The notes under the pieces were generated by a model. It saw only the letters and a list, made by a program, of their open reading frames with translations. It made no database searches and had not been told where the DNA came from. A stretch of 64,000 nucleotides of DNA from contig NZ_PYOC01000006.1 in NCBI RefSeq assembly GCF_003026215.1, positions 186,001 through 250,000 on the forward strand, in the 5' to 3' direction. This stretch comes from Photobacterium indicum (lineage in GTDB: Bacteria; Pseudomonadota; Gammaproteobacteria; Enterobacterales; Vibrionaceae). Made by a program: the position numbers and the translations under genes. Positions 1-10,274 of this stretch are shown piece by piece; the stretch's first letter is position 1, and every line of letters starts with the position of its first letter.

Positions 1-636
1 CTATTGGCGCTGGGTTATCGTTATTTACATTTGTGGTCTATTCCTTCTTCAGCTTCTGCCGTGTTGGGGTATGCCGTTGTGATAGCTGTTGTGTGCGAAT
101 TGTTTTACCTACGCAGCGGTGTGCATTTTGAAGTCTTGTTACCTGCGTTTGTGTTGGGTTGCATGATGAAATCGCAGCATGAGTCGGCGTCTGATCAACA
201 GCTATCCAGCTTGATTGCAGGTGTATTCATGGTGTTGGTTGGCTTAAGTTTGCCACAAATTTTTGGTTCGGCTGATATTACTGCGTCTGATAGCATCACG
301 CTCTCTATGCCTGCTATGTCATTGGCTGAAATTACTTACCATGTTGTCGTTATCTCGATCATTGCCAATGTCGGCAAGATGTTCCCTCTATTTTGTTACC
401 GCAAAGAAGCTTCACTCAGAGAGCGATTGGCGTTGTCGATTAGTATGTGGCCGCGCGGTGAAGTGGGGGCTGGTGTGTTGATGATCAGTCTTGGTTATGG
501 CTTTGGTGGACCGATTGTCACTATCAGCATGCTGTCGTTAGCACTGAACTTGGTACTGACTGGTGTGTTTATTATGGTGGTGAGAAAACTCATTCTAAAT
601 GAAAGACAGGAAGGAGAAAGCTATGAAAAGGCGTGA
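1..636 (+). CDS. Cation:proton antiporter, C-terminal part (cut by window edge)
   Basis: The frame is open from base 1, so the gene starts upstream. The visible 211 or so residues contain about six hydrophobic segments separated by short loops, with a W-P-R-G-E-V-G-A-G motif near residue 148 that resembles the conserved Arg-Gly-Glu region of CPA-family sodium/proton exchangers. It should be an inner-membrane antiporter exchanging H+ for Na+ or K+. Placement next to metJ matches Vibrio chromosomes. The last codons overlap a tiny downstream ORF at 623-703. The subfamily cannot be fixed without the N-terminal half. Confidence 0.85.
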   Translation, partial: LLALGYRYLHLWSIPSSASAVLGYAVVIAVVCELFYLRSGVHFEVLLPAFVLGCMMKSQHESASDQQLSSLIAGVFMVLVGLSLPQIFGSADITASDSITLSMPAMSLAEITYHVVVISIIANVGKMFPLFCYRKEASLRERLALSISMWPRGEVGAGVLMISLGYGFGGPIVTISMLSLALNLVLTGVFIMVVRKLILNERQEGESYEKA

Positions 637-703
637 ACTTAAATTGCTAGGTATTGTGATTACTATTTTTCTTTTTACATTGATGATAGGGCGTGCGGCG
701 TAA
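623..703 (+). CDS. Possible 26-residue single-pass membrane peptide
   Basis: An ATG at 623 follows a strong Shine-Dalgarno sequence (AAGGAGAAAG, 611-620). The ORF overlaps the antiporter stop by 14 bases in another frame. The predicted product has a basic start (MKRRELK) and then one hydrophobic stretch of about 15 residues, ending in GRAA. Its shape is that of a small membrane protein, translationally coupled to the antiporter. I do not recognise a family. A small antiporter subunit or modulator is one guess. Chance is possible at this length, but the ribosome binding site is better than most in the window. Confidence 0.4.
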   Translation: MKRRELKLLGIVITIFLFTLMIGRAA

Positions 704-767
704 GCGGAGAACTAATAAGTAAAAGCTGTTATTAAAAATCACAAAAAGTAGCGTGTTTCCATATTTG

Positions 768-808
768 CTGACTGTGGTACCAGAGTTGTCACCACAGTCA
801 GTTTTTTT
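768..808 (+). terminator. Rho-independent terminator after the antiporter
   Basis: CTGACTGTGGT (768-778) pairs perfectly with ACCACAGTCAG (791-801) and is followed by seven T residues. The T-run is only on the plus strand, so it ends the antiporter transcript rather than metJ. Confidence 0.85.
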
Positions 809-826
809 GTACCTAGAAGATGAACG

Positions 827-1144
827 TTATTCGTTGATGTCTTCGTAAGTAATGCCCATTTCATCCATGATCGCTTTCGCTTCTGCTGGAAGTGCATCTG
901 GACAATCTTTACGAATATCGTCATCAGTTGGTAACGGCTGACCTGTATAAGCATGTAGGAATGCTTCACACAGTAATTCACTGTTTGTTGCATGACGCAG
1001 GTTATTTACCTGGCGACGAGTGCGTTCATCAGTCAAGATTTTTAAAACCTTTAATGGAATCGAAACAGTAATTTTCTTAACTTGTTCGTTTTTCTTACCA
1101 TGTTCCGCGTATGGGCTGATGTACTCGCCATTCCACTCTGCCAT
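827..1144 (-). CDS. metJ: Methionine repressor MetJ
   Basis: This is a 105-residue protein of standard MetJ length and sequence, starting [20 protein letters not shown]. It contains the ribbon-helix-helix strand [20 protein letters not shown] at about residues 22-42, which inserts into the major groove as a dimer. MetJ uses S-adenosylmethionine as co-repressor and binds tandem 8-bp Met boxes. The gene is divergent from metB, with Met boxes in the shared 180-bp spacer. GAAGGTAGAAC before the ATG is a good ribosome binding site. No unusual residues were noticed. Confidence 0.98.
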   Translation of the reverse strand: MAEWNGEYISPYAEHGKKNEQVKKITVSIPLKVLKILTDERTRRQVNNLRHATNSELLCEAFLHAYTGQPLPTDDDIRKDCPDALPAEAKAIMDEMGITYEDINE

Positions 1145-1218
1145 GTTCTACCTTCTCAGCGATATTAGGGCTAAATAATTATAACCCGAATTTTAGCCGG
1201 ATTTACCGCCACATGCAA

Positions 1219-1250
1219 AGACATATAGACGTCTAGAAGTGTTGACGTCT
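1219..1250. promoter_or_regulatory. Four tandem Met boxes (metJ/metB operator)
   Basis: Four contiguous 8-bp units read AGACATAT, AGACGTCT, AGAAGTGT and TGACGTCT. The MetJ consensus is AGACGTCT and unit 2 is exact. The last unit overlaps the -35 hexamer of the likely metB promoter, as expected for repression by MetJ-SAM. Confidence 0.9.
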
Positions 1251-1270
1251 TAGTTTAATGTCGGTAATGT
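1242..1270 (+). promoter_or_regulatory. Probable metB promoter
   Basis: TTGACG (1242-1247), a 17-bp spacer and TAATGT (1265-1270) make a good sigma-70 promoter whose -35 element lies within the Met box array. Confidence 0.6.
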
Positions 1271-1324
1271 TGTTGTTGCTATTTTATTCAGGAACGGGCT
1301 AAGCCTGAAACAAGGAAGGTAATA

Positions 1325-2491
1325 ATGAGTGACAAGCAACTTGCCACCATCGCTGTGCGCACAGGTATTGAATCAGACAGTCAGCACAACGCTGTTGTTC
1401 CACCTATTTATCTGACATCGACTTATAGTTTCCCCAAACTCGGTGAGTTACCGCAGTACGACTATTCTCGATCAGGCAATCCCACGCGGAACATGTTAGC
1501 TGATGCCTTATCTGATCTCGAAGGCGGTGCCGGTGGCGTTGTGACGAGTTGCGGAACTGCTGCAATTAACTTGCTTGTATCGGCATTGCTTAGCCCTGAT
1601 GATTTAATTATTGCCCCGCATGATTGTTATGGTGGTACTTACCGTCTGTTTAATACACGTGCTAATAAAGGCGATTTTAACGTTTTATTTATCGATCAGT
1701 CAGATCCCGTAGCGCTTGCTCAAGCGCTGGCGAAAAAACCTAAAATTGTTTGGGTTGAAACCCCGTCGAACCCATTATTACGTGTGATTGATGTAGAAGC
1801 ATTGTGCCAGCAAGCTAAAGCGGTTGGCGCGCAGGTTGCCGTTGATAACACCTTTCTTTCTCCGCTTTTACAGCAACCTATTAAATTAGGCGCTGATTTT
1901 GTGGTGCATTCGACGACGAAATACATCAATGGTCATTCGGATGTTGTGGGTGGCGTTTTAATTTCAAAAGATGCAGATCAAGCAGAAAACATTGCTTGGT
2001 GGGCTAACTGCATTGGTGCTACGGGTGCACCGTTTGATGCTTACTTAACATTACGTGGTTTGCGTACGTTAGGTGCAAGAATGCGGATGCATGAAGAGAA
2101 TGGTGCCGAGATCCTTAAGTATCTACAAACAAATGCTCTGGTTGGCCAAATTTATCACCCTAGTTTGCCTGAGCACCCAGGCCATGATATTGCAGCGCGT
2201 CAGCAAAAAGGGTTTGGTTCCATGCTTAGCTTTGAGCTGGCAGGTACTTACCGTCAACTTGAAGTTTTCGTTGAGGCATTAAAATTATTTTCATTAGCAG
2301 AATCATTAGGTGGAACCGAAAGCTTAATTGCGCATCCATCAAGCATGACACACCGTGCGATGTCTGATGAAGCACAAGCAGAAGCTGGTATTAAAACGTC
2401 ACTGTTACGCCTTTCTGTTGGTTTGGAAGATCCTCAAGATTTAATTAACGATCTTGAACAAGCATTTACTCTGGCTGCGGAGGCGGTGTAA
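1325..2491 (+). CDS. metB: Cystathionine gamma-synthase
   Basis: A 388-residue PLP enzyme of the Cys/Met metabolism family. It joins an activated homoserine (O-succinylhomoserine in relatives) with cysteine to give cystathionine in methionine synthesis. The PLP lysine is K199 in HSTTKY. The YSRSGNPTR motif at about 47-55 and SCGTAA at about 75 are typical. AAGGAAGG lies just upstream of the ATG. The stop codon overlaps the metL start (TAATG), so metBL is translationally coupled. It is controlled by the upstream Met boxes. The family also contains cystathionine beta-lyases, but length and the metJ/metL context favour MetB. Confidence 0.96.
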   Translation: MSDKQLATIAVRTGIESDSQHNAVVPPIYLTSTYSFPKLGELPQYDYSRSGNPTRNMLADALSDLEGGAGGVVTSCGTAAINLLVSALLSPDDLIIAPHDCYGGTYRLFNTRANKGDFNVLFIDQSDPVALAQALAKKPKIVWVETPSNPLLRVIDVEALCQQAKAVGAQVAVDNTFLSPLLQQPIKLGADFVVHSTTKYINGHSDVVGGVLISKDADQAENIAWWANCIGATGAPFDAYLTLRGLRTLGARMRMHEENGAEILKYLQTNALVGQIYHPSLPEHPGHDIAARQQKGFGSMLSFELAGTYRQLEVFVEALKLFSLAESLGGTESLIAHPSSMTHRAMSDEAQAEAGIKTSLLRLSVGLEDPQDLINDLEQAFTLAAEAV

Positions 2492-4908
2492 TGGTTCAAA
2501 CAGTGAAACGTCAATTGCATAAATTTGGTGGCAGTAGTCTGGCAGATCCAGAATGCTACCGCCGTGTTGCGGGTATTCTGCGAGAATATTCCCACCCGAA
2601 TGATCTTATTGTGGTCTCTGCGGCGGGCAAAACTACCAATTGCCTAATTGAATGGGTAGAGCGCCTAGGTAAAGATGGGCGTCAAGCACATGAAACATTA
2701 CAAGAGCTACGTCAGTTTCAGCAACACTTAATTGAAGCGTTAGTGCATGGCGAGCAAGCTGATCGATTACTGAGCCAGTTACACGCTGAATTAAGCGAAC
2801 TGGCAAAGCTAAGTGGATTAGAAATCACAGAGGCAGTACGTTCTTCGATACTCGGCCATGGGGAGCTATGGTCGGCGCGACTGCTAGCGGCATTGCTTAA
2901 TAGTAATAATATGTCTGCGGTCAGTTTAGATTCTCGTGACTTCCTGCGTGCTGAACGTGCAGTTCAGCCAGAAGTGGATCGCACACTTTCAAGGCCGTTA
3001 TTACAACAGCAACTGGTTCAGCATAATAAGTGCCGTATTGTGATCACTGGTTTTATGGCGCGTAACCAAACGTCAGAAACGGTGCTACTTGGGCGAAATG
3101 GGTCGGATTATTCGGCAACGGTTATCGGGGCATTAGCGGACGTTTCTCGCGTTACGATCTGGAGTGATGTGGCGGGCGTGTACAGCGCGGATCCTCGCAA
3201 AGTTGCTGACGCATGTTTGTTGCCCTTATTACGCTTAGACGAAGCTGATGAACTTGCCCGCCTTGCCGCGCCAGTCTTACACAGTCGAACACTTCAACCT
3301 GTTGCGCAAAGCACGATTGATCTCACTTTGCGATGCAGCCATCAGCCAGAATCAGGTTCGACACGTGTCGAGCGAGTGTTGGCTTCTGGGCGTGGTGCCA
3401 AAATCGTAACCTCATTAGATGAAGTCTGTTTAATTGAATTAGATGTACCGCGATCTCATGATTTTGATGCAATAAAAACCGATATAGAACGTACTCTGCA
3501 GCGAGCTCAGTTATTGCCACTAGCGCAAAGTGCTGAAGTCGAGTTAGGACGTATTTTATTGGCTTATACCAGTGAAATGGTGAACTGCGTATTAGAGCTA
3601 TTACAGAATCGTGGTGTCGCAGCAGAGCTACGCCTGCGCGAAGGTTTCTCGATGGTTGCGGCTGTCGGTGCTGGCGTCGTCAATAATCCAGTGCATTGTC
3701 ATGGCTTTTATCAGCAGCTAAAAGGGCTACCGGTTGAGTTCATGACTGAAGCGGAATCAGGGTTAAGTTTGATCGCCGTATTGCGTAAAGTCGATACCGA
3801 AGGTTTGGTCGCCCGTATTCACCAAAGCTTATTCCAAGCCCAAAAACGTGTCGGTATTGTTTTATGTGGTAAAGGCAATATCGGTAGCCGTTGGCTTGAA
3901 TTATTTGAGCGAGAAAAAGAACAGCTAGAAAAACGCCACGGTATGAGCTTTACCTTGGTTGGGGTGGTTGATAGCAGCCGTCATTGGATTGATTTTAGCG
4001 GTATTAACCCTAAACGTGCACTCAATAGCTTTGATGAGGAAGCCATTAGTTATGCTAATGGGGAGTTATTTCCCGCATTAGCGTCGAGTGATTATGACGA
4101 TGTCGTCATCTTAGATGTGACTGCCAGTGCTCAACTTGCAGCAAGGTATCCCTGCATTGCGGAAAGTGGTCTGCATCTGATTTCAGCAAATAAAGTCGCA
4201 GGATCAGCCTCGAGTAAAGATTATCATGCGGTTCAAGATGCTTTTGCTAAAACCAGCCGTCATTGGTTATATAACGCAACAGTAGGGGCAGGTTTACCCG
4301 TTAACCATACCGTGCGTGATTTACGTGAGAGTGGCGATGACATTATCGCAGTTTCAGGTATCTTTTCGGGTACGTTATCGTGGCTATTTCAGCAATATGA
4401 TGGCGCATTACCGTTTTCTCAGTTAATTGAGCAGGCTTGGCAGCAAGGCTTAACAGAGCCAGATCCTCGCCATGATTTGGATGGTAGCGATGTGATGCGA
4501 AAGCTTGTCATACTGGCGCGTGAATCAGGTTTAGAGATTGAACCTGAGCAGGTGAAAGTCGAATCCTTGGTACCTGATGATTTAGCGGCATTGAGCATCG
4601 ATGGCTTTTTTGAACAGGCCGAAAAACTGGATGAGCTGTTACTTGAACGTTTAACGAAAGCACAGCAAGAAGATAAAGTATTGCGCTATGTTGCTCGCTT
4701 AGATAAAAATGGCAAAGCCAATGTGGGCGTAGAAGCGTTGCCTCAAGAGCATGCATTAGCCAATTTATTACCTTGTGATAATATTTTTGCGATTGAAAGC
4801 CGTTGGTATCGTGATAATCCGTTGGTTATCCGTGGCCCAGGTGCGGGGCGTGATGTCACCGCTGGTGCCTTGTTGTCTGATATTAATCGTCTTGCTGCGC
4901 TTCTATAA
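2491..4908 (+). CDS. metL: Bifunctional aspartokinase II / homoserine dehydrogenase II
   Basis: An 805-residue fusion. The N-terminal kinase domain starts with HKFGGSSLADP (about 10-20) and phosphorylates aspartate. A central ACT-like regulatory region spans about 310-440. The C-terminal homoserine dehydrogenase has its NAD(P)-binding loop at VLCGKGNIGSRW (about 454-465) and a catalytic region with SANKVAGS near 568. The two activities are the first and third steps of the aspartate pathway to methionine and threonine. ThrA has the same architecture, but overlap with metB identifies MetL. It is followed by a terminator at 4987. Confidence 0.96.
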   Translation: MVQTVKRQLHKFGGSSLADPECYRRVAGILREYSHPNDLIVVSAAGKTTNCLIEWVERLGKDGRQAHETLQELRQFQQHLIEALVHGEQADRLLSQLHAELSELAKLSGLEITEAVRSSILGHGELWSARLLAALLNSNNMSAVSLDSRDFLRAERAVQPEVDRTLSRPLLQQQLVQHNKCRIVITGFMARNQTSETVLLGRNGSDYSATVIGALADVSRVTIWSDVAGVYSADPRKVADACLLPLLRLDEADELARLAAPVLHSRTLQPVAQSTIDLTLRCSHQPESGSTRVERVLASGRGAKIVTSLDEVCLIELDVPRSHDFDAIKTDIERTLQRAQLLPLAQSAEVELGRILLAYTSEMVNCVLELLQNRGVAAELRLREGFSMVAAVGAGVVNNPVHCHGFYQQLKGLPVEFMTEAESGLSLIAVLRKVDTEGLVARIHQSLFQAQKRVGIVLCGKGNIGSRWLELFEREKEQLEKRHGMSFTLVGVVDSSRHWIDFSGINPKRALNSFDEEAISYANGELFPALASSDYDDVVILDVTASAQLAARYPCIAESGLHLISANKVAGSASSKDYHAVQDAFAKTSRHWLYNATVGAGLPVNHTVRDLRESGDDIIAVSGIFSGTLSWLFQQYDGALPFSQLIEQAWQQGLTEPDPRHDLDGSDVMRKLVILARESGLEIEPEQVKVESLVPDDLAALSIDGFFEQAEKLDELLLERLTKAQQEDKVLRYVARLDKNGKANVGVEALPQEHALANLLPCDNIFAIESRWYRDNPLVIRGPGAGRDVTAGALLSDINRLAALL

Positions 4909-4986
4909 AATAGGATGAATACTTACCTTAATAGTATGAATGTTTACCATAGGGTATAGGATTGGCCGTAATCACTGAATGATATT

Positions 4987-5013
4987 AAAAACCCGCTATA
5001 TGCGGGTTTTTGC
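4987..5013 (+). terminator. Rho-independent terminator of metBL
   Basis: AAAACCCGC, a TATA loop, then GCGGGTTTT with further T residues; 9-bp perfect stem. Confidence 0.85.
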
Positions 5014-5083
5014 TTATTTGGCGTATATTTACTATGTTGAAGTTTATGCAATGTTAACTTGAAAAAAATTCATGATCACTTTG

Positions 5084-5112
5084 TTGACATTAAATTGGTT
5101 ACACGACATTCT
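5084..5112 (+). promoter_or_regulatory. Possible metF promoter
   Basis: TTGACA at 5084-5089 is a perfect -35 element. With a 17-bp spacer the -10 would be CATTCT (5107-5112), a weak match. The Met boxes begin 3 bases downstream, covering the start of transcription. Confidence 0.45.
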
Positions 5113-5114
5113 GT

Positions 5115-6096
<982 letters not shown>

Positions 6097-6122
6097 ATCA
6101 TGCTTCCCAAATGTTAGAATTA

Positions 6123-6148
6123 AAAAAAGCCGCTGTTGCGGCTTTTTT
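6123..6148. terminator. Bidirectional terminator between metF and aphA
   Basis: AAAAAAGCCGC, TGTT loop, GCGGCTTTTTT. Both strands end in a T-run, fitting the convergent genes. Confidence 0.85.
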
Positions 6149-6176
6149 ATTATCAATAAATACTCAGTAAAGAATA

Positions 6177-6743
6177 TTAATTGATTTGAACATCGCTATC
6201 AGCGCTATCCATATCTTTCAATTCAGCTAACACTTCTTCAGCCCAGTAAATCCAAGCTTGACGGTTGTGTACACCACGACGAAGCGTTAGGCGATCTAAG
6301 CGCGCTTGACGATCCATTTCTTTGTGATTAGCAAAGTGGATTTTCTCAAGCTCAGCGTAGTGACCCATTAAAGTATGAGACTCTTCGATTAGCGCTTCTA
6401 GTTGCTGTTGCATGGGTTCAGAATTATGAACACCACAAACAAGCAGTTTCGCTGAGAACTCATCACGAATAGTTGGATTACGAGCTGGTTCTTGGAACCA
6501 CTCAAGTAATGCCTGACGTCCTAGATCAGTAATTGAATAGACCTTGCGATCTGGTTTACCGTCTTGGGGCTCTAGTTGACAAGTTACTTGGTCGTTGCCG
6601 GCCATCTTATTCAGTTCACGGTACACCTGCTGGTGGCTCGCTTTCCAAAAGTAACCAATACTGTGTGAGAATTCTTTTGTTATATCGTAACCAGTAGCAT
6701 CTCTGCTACATAGTACTGTTAGTATTACGTGAGGTAGTGACAT
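6177..6743 (-). CDS. aphA: PadR-family regulator AphA
   Basis: A 188-residue winged-helix regulator. The N-terminal PadR domain (about 1-100) contains MSLPHVILTVL, DATGYDITKEF and FWKASHQQVYRELNKM, matching my memory of Vibrio cholerae AphA almost residue for residue. The C-terminal part (about 110-180) is helical, with LTLRRGVHNRQAWIYWAEEV, the antiparallel coiled-coil dimerisation region. In Vibrio, AphA is the low-cell-density master regulator, opposed by the LuxR/HapR family and controlled by Qrr small RNAs. Whether it controls virulence here is unknown. It is slightly longer than the cholera protein because of an acidic tail. Confidence 0.93.
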   Translation of the reverse strand: MSLPHVILTVLCSRDATGYDITKEFSHSIGYFWKASHQQVYRELNKMAGNDQVTCQLEPQDGKPDRKVYSITDLGRQALLEWFQEPARNPTIRDEFSAKLLVCGVHNSEPMQQQLEALIEESHTLMGHYAELEKIHFANHKEMDRQARLDRLTLRRGVHNRQAWIYWAEEVLAELKDMDSADSDVQIN

Positions 6744-7129
6744 CTCTTCTATCCGATAAAATACGACAAAATAAAAAAAACAATCAAACGGACGTTACCC
6801 TTCGCTCTTTGGCGTTTTATAATCGTCTTGTTGCACTGCTTGATTGAGATCGCACAGAGTATCATTAATATACTCAATATCGATACCTAGCTGACTAAAT
6901 TTATTATTCATCAAAGCAATAAATTACACATCTTGTGACCTACGTTTGAATCTTTCATTATTTACGGCACTGCACTTAAGTTTTAAACAATCTGGTTCAT
7001 ATCGTTTTTTGACTCTAGCGCAGTGACTAGTGAATTGAATGTCTCATTGTTGAGATTGAAAGGGAATTAAATGTGTCGAGCAGAATAATGCAGCTGTTTA
7101 AAGGTAAGTAAAGCGGTGAGCAGCATAAA
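6744..7129. other. Intergenic region between aphA and ppc
   Basis: This AT-rich spacer must contain the aphA promoter and leader. Apart from the possible 38-codon ORF at 6795-6911 I could not support any gene, RNA or operator. No clear LuxR/HapR palindrome was seen. Confidence 0.5.
6795..6911 (-). CDS. Possible 38-residue upstream ORF before aphA
   Basis: An ATG at 6911 opens a 38-codon frame starting MNNKFSQLGIDIEYINDT and ending 51 bases before the aphA start, on the same strand. Composition looks protein-like (amphipathic, acidic, KTPKSEG end), but I see no Shine-Dalgarno sequence and recognise no family. It could be a small protein, a regulatory upstream ORF in the aphA leader, a decayed gene fragment, or chance. 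Confidence 0.25.
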   Translation of the reverse strand: MNNKFSQLGIDIEYINDTLCDLNQAVQQDDYKTPKSEG

Positions 7130-7155
7130 ATAAAGGCCGCAAAAGCGACCTTTAT
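7130..7155 (-). terminator. Terminator of ppc
   Basis: Reading the minus strand, ATAAAGG and CGC pair with GCG and CCTTTAT around a TTTT loop with one mismatch, followed by a T-rich stretch. Confidence 0.6.
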
Positions 7156-7178
7156 GAGGGGGGAATTATTTTGTTAGC

Positions 7179-9809
7179 TTAACCTGTGTTACGCATACCT
7201 GTTGCGATACCGGCAATACTGACCATGAGCGCTTCTTCTAAAATCGGCGATGGTTCGTCTTGTTGACGGGTTCGGTACAATAATTCAGCTTGTAGCATAT
7301 TGAGTGGCTCAACATAAATATTACGTAAGCGGATTGCTTCAGCGCCCCAAGGATTTTGCTCCATGAGGTGTGCGTTATTTTCCACGTTTAAAACGGCTTT
7401 AATATCTTGCTGTAGCTGATCACGTAATTTCTGCCCCAACGGCCATAACGACTTGTCTGTTAAGCGTTGGTCATAGTATTCAGCGATACCCACATTCGTC
7501 TTGGTGTACACCATTTCTAACATGCCTAAGCGTGTAGAGAAGAATGGCCACTCACGACACATGTCTTCTAAGAGCTGCGCGTGCCCTTTGTCGATAGAAT
7601 ATTGAATGGCTTCACCAGCACCTAGCCATGCAGGCAGTAGCAGGCGGTTTTGTGACCATGCAAAAATCCACGGAATTGCACGTAAGCTTTCAACACCACC
7701 GTTAGGATTACGCTTTGCAGGACGCGAACCCAACGGTAATTTACCCAGTTCGAGTTCTGGCGTCGCAGCGCGAAAGTAAGGAACGAACTCGTCGCTACCA
7801 CGAACCACGTTACGGTATGATTCACAAGAGACCTCTGACAGCACATCCATCAAATCACACCATTCTTTTTTCGGTGCTGGTGGCGGTAATAGGTTCGCTT
7901 CTAGTGTCGCGCTCGCATATAGGCTTAAGCTATTTACGGCTACGTCAGGTAGACCAAGCTTGAAGCGAATCATTTCACCTTGCTCTGTAACGCGTAGGCC
8001 GCCTTTTAAGCTACGAGGTGGTTGCGAGAGTAGTGCTGCATGAGCTGGCGCACCACCACGACCAATAGAGCCACCACGGCCGTGGAATAGCGTTAGTTCG
8101 ACACTGGCATCTTCACAGACTTCAACTAATTCTTCCATTGCACGGTATTGTGCCCAACCTGCCGCCATTACGCCGGCATCTTTGGCTGAATCAGAGTAGC
8201 CAATCATTACCATTTGATGGTTTTGAATGAAACCGCGATACCAATCAATACTCATTAATTCTTTAATAACGGATGCACCGTTATTTAAATCATCAAGTGT
8301 TTCAAATAGTGGGCACACATCCAGACGGAATGGACAGCCCGCTTCTTTCAGTAGTAGGTGAACAGCAAGCACATCTGATGCCGTGCGGGCCATTGAAATA
8401 ACGTAAGCGCCTAATGCTTCACGAGATTGCTCTGCAACGGCTTTACAAGTGTCGAGTACTTCTTGCACTTCTGCCGATGGTTGCCAAGCTAGTGGTAAAA
8501 GAGGACGCTTAGATGCTAATTCACGCACTAAGAACGCGACTTTATCTTGTTCATTCCATTGTTCGTAATCACCAAGGCCTAGGTAGCGGGTCAGTTCAGA
8601 AATAACATCTGAGTGACGAGTGCTTTCTTGACGGATATCAAGACGCACAAGGTGGATGCCGAAACATTTAATACGGCGAAGTACATCAAGTAATAGGCCA
8701 TCTGCAATAATGCCCATACCGCATTCGCGCAATGACTGGTAACACGCATGTAGCGGTGTCCAGAGTTGATCAACATCATCAATGGTGGCGAGGTTTGGCG
8801 CATCTTGCTTTTTAATCTTGGCATCCAATACATCACGGGTATTGGTTAGCTTGGTGCGTAAATCTTTTAAAATAGCGCGGTAGGGTTCGTGTTCATCACC
8901 CGCGAGTTCGCGAACTTGGTCATTACATTTAACCATTGATAGTTCACTAACTAATTCTTGAATATCTCCCAAGAATAAATCTGCAGCTTTCCAGCGAGAA
9001 AGTAGCATCACTTCACGCGTCACGTCAGAGGTGACAAATGGGTTGCCGTCTCGGTCACCGCCCATCCAAGAGGTAAATTTTACGGGAGATGCATCTAATG
9101 GCAGGTTTTCCCCCAGGTGTTGTACGAGTTTTTCATCAAACTGACGTAAAAATTCAGGTACCGCATGCCAGAGAGAATTTTCAACAACCGCAAATCCCCA
9201 TTTTGCTTCATCAAGCGGAGTCGGGCGTTGCTTACGAATAACATCGGAATGCCATGCTTGCGCGATCAGCTGCTCTAGGCGTTGTTCAACACGCTGACGT
9301 TCGCTGGGAGATAACTCACTCAACTCAAGGTTTGATAAGCATTTATTAATCTGTACCAATTTGTGGATCATGGTACGTCGAGCAATTTCGGTTGGGTGTG
9401 CTGTTAGTACTAGTTCGATATTTAAATCGCGCACCGCCTGAATGGAATCAAACTGGCTGATATTGTTGGCATTCAGTTTGCCAAATAAAGAATCGATCGA
9501 ATCAGGGCTGCAAATTTGCTCTTCGCAGTGGCGAGAAATTGTATGGTACTGTTCAGCAATATTGGTCAAATTCAAAAATTGACTAAAGGCGCGAGCGACA
9601 GGAAGAAGTTGGTCGTCGGGAAGGTTTTGCAACTCGTCGATTAACTTAGCACGATCGCTATCATTGCCTGCGCGAGCAGATTTAGACAGCTTACGTATGG
9701 TTTCTACCTTATCAAATAGAGGCTCCCCATGCGCATCTTTAATCGTATTACCCAGCATGTGGCCGAGCATACTTACGTTACTTCTTAACGCACTGTACTT
9801 TTCATTCAT
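7179..9809 (-). CDS. ppc: Phosphoenolpyruvate carboxylase
   Basis: An 876-residue enzyme that adds bicarbonate to PEP to give oxaloacetate, refilling the TCA cycle and feeding the aspartate pathway. The catalytic histidine is H138 in [12 protein letters not shown]. The active-site glycine loop [12 protein letters not shown] lies near 575-586. The C-terminus RNTG is invariant in the family. The frame extends 14 codons upstream to 9851. I chose 9809 because [16 protein letters not shown] matches the E. coli N-terminus and because a promoter at 9862-9890 would start RNA only a few bases before 9851. Confidence 0.96.
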   Translation of the reverse strand: MNEKYSALRSNVSMLGHMLGNTIKDAHGEPLFDKVETIRKLSKSARAGNDSDRAKLIDELQNLPDDQLLPVARAFSQFLNLTNIAEQYHTISRHCEEQICSPDSIDSLFGKLNANNISQFDSIQAVRDLNIELVLTAHPTEIARRTMIHKLVQINKCLSNLELSELSPSERQRVEQRLEQLIAQAWHSDVIRKQRPTPLDEAKWGFAVVENSLWHAVPEFLRQFDEKLVQHLGENLPLDASPVKFTSWMGGDRDGNPFVTSDVTREVMLLSRWKAADLFLGDIQELVSELSMVKCNDQVRELAGDEHEPYRAILKDLRTKLTNTRDVLDAKIKKQDAPNLATIDDVDQLWTPLHACYQSLRECGMGIIADGLLLDVLRRIKCFGIHLVRLDIRQESTRHSDVISELTRYLGLGDYEQWNEQDKVAFLVRELASKRPLLPLAWQPSAEVQEVLDTCKAVAEQSREALGAYVISMARTASDVLAVHLLLKEAGCPFRLDVCPLFETLDDLNNGASVIKELMSIDWYRGFIQNHQMVMIGYSDSAKDAGVMAAGWAQYRAMEELVEVCEDASVELTLFHGRGGSIGRGGAPAHAALLSQPPRSLKGGLRVTEQGEMIRFKLGLPDVAVNSLSLYASATLEANLLPPPAPKKEWCDLMDVLSEVSCESYRNVVRGSDEFVPYFRAATPELELGKLPLGSRPAKRNPNGGVESLRAIPWIFAWSQNRLLLPAWLGAGEAIQYSIDKGHAQLLEDMCREWPFFSTRLGMLEMVYTKTNVGIAEYYDQRLTDKSLWPLGQKLRDQLQQDIKAVLNVENNAHLMEQNPWGAEAIRLRNIYVEPLNMLQAELLYRTRQQDEPSPILEEALMVSIAGIATGMRNTG

Positions 9810-9861
9810 ATCGCATCCATCTCGTAATTTTGTTACATCAAATTCATCCATATACTTAACA

Positions 9862-9890
9862 ATCTAGCCGCGATCCCACTTTCAGGTCAA
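9862..9890 (-). promoter_or_regulatory. Probable ppc promoter
   Basis: On the minus strand TTGACC (9885-9890), a 17-bp spacer and CTAGAT (9862-9867). Transcription would begin near 9855, leaving a leader of about 45 bases before the start at 9809. Confidence 0.55.
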
Positions 9891-9900
9891 CATCGATTGC

Positions 9901-9917
9901 ATTTATCAGTGATAAAT
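9901..9917. promoter_or_regulatory. Perfect 17-bp palindrome upstream of ppc
   Basis: ATTTATCA and TGATAAAT flank a single G. It lies 11 bp upstream of the -35 hexamer of the likely ppc promoter, a position typical of an operator or activator site. I do not recognise the regulator. Confidence 0.45.
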
Positions 9918-9986
9918 CGAGCTAGATTTGATTTTAGTCATACACTTGCTTCAAGCCTGAAACTTTATTTCGTAAAAATGGGTCAT

Positions 9987-10012
9987 AAAGCACGTTTTTT
10001 GTGTGCTTTTGC
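9987..10012. terminator. Orphan terminator-like hairpin upstream of argC
   Basis: AAAGCAC (9987-9993) pairs with GTGCTTT (10003-10009) around a 9-base loop, with a T-rich tail. No annotated gene runs into it on the plus strand. It may end a small RNA or be left from a lost gene. Confidence 0.35.
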
Positions 10013-10274
10013 TTATTTGGATGAAAAATGAAGCGGTGATGGTTTGCTTTGTCATCATCATGCCGTCAGGAATTATGCTTTAGTAAGCTTATTATTAAAG
10101 AAAGGGAAACTCAGCGAAGTTGGTCAAATTTAATGAGGGATAGATTGGAGGGGCATGATGGTGTGTAGATTTGTGCTTTTGACGGTTTTACCAGTGAATC
10201 TGGTGGAATAAGGATAAATGAGACTACATATAAGCGGATATTGAGGAGAAATGGCATTTTTTCTGCTTCTGCTG
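10013..10274. other. Spacer between ppc and the argC promoter
   Basis: I found no supported gene here. In Vibrio and Moritella arg clusters, argE lies divergent from argC at this position, but no ORF resembling acetylornithine deacetylase is present on either strand. Confidence 0.6.

Noticed and set aside
6744..7178. LuxR/HapR operator for aphA
   Set aside because: I looked for the TTATTGATAA-type dyad and saw no convincing match.
9809..9851. Upstream ppc start at 9851
   Set aside because: The 14 extra residues do not match PEP carboxylases, and the likely transcription start is only a few bases before 9851.
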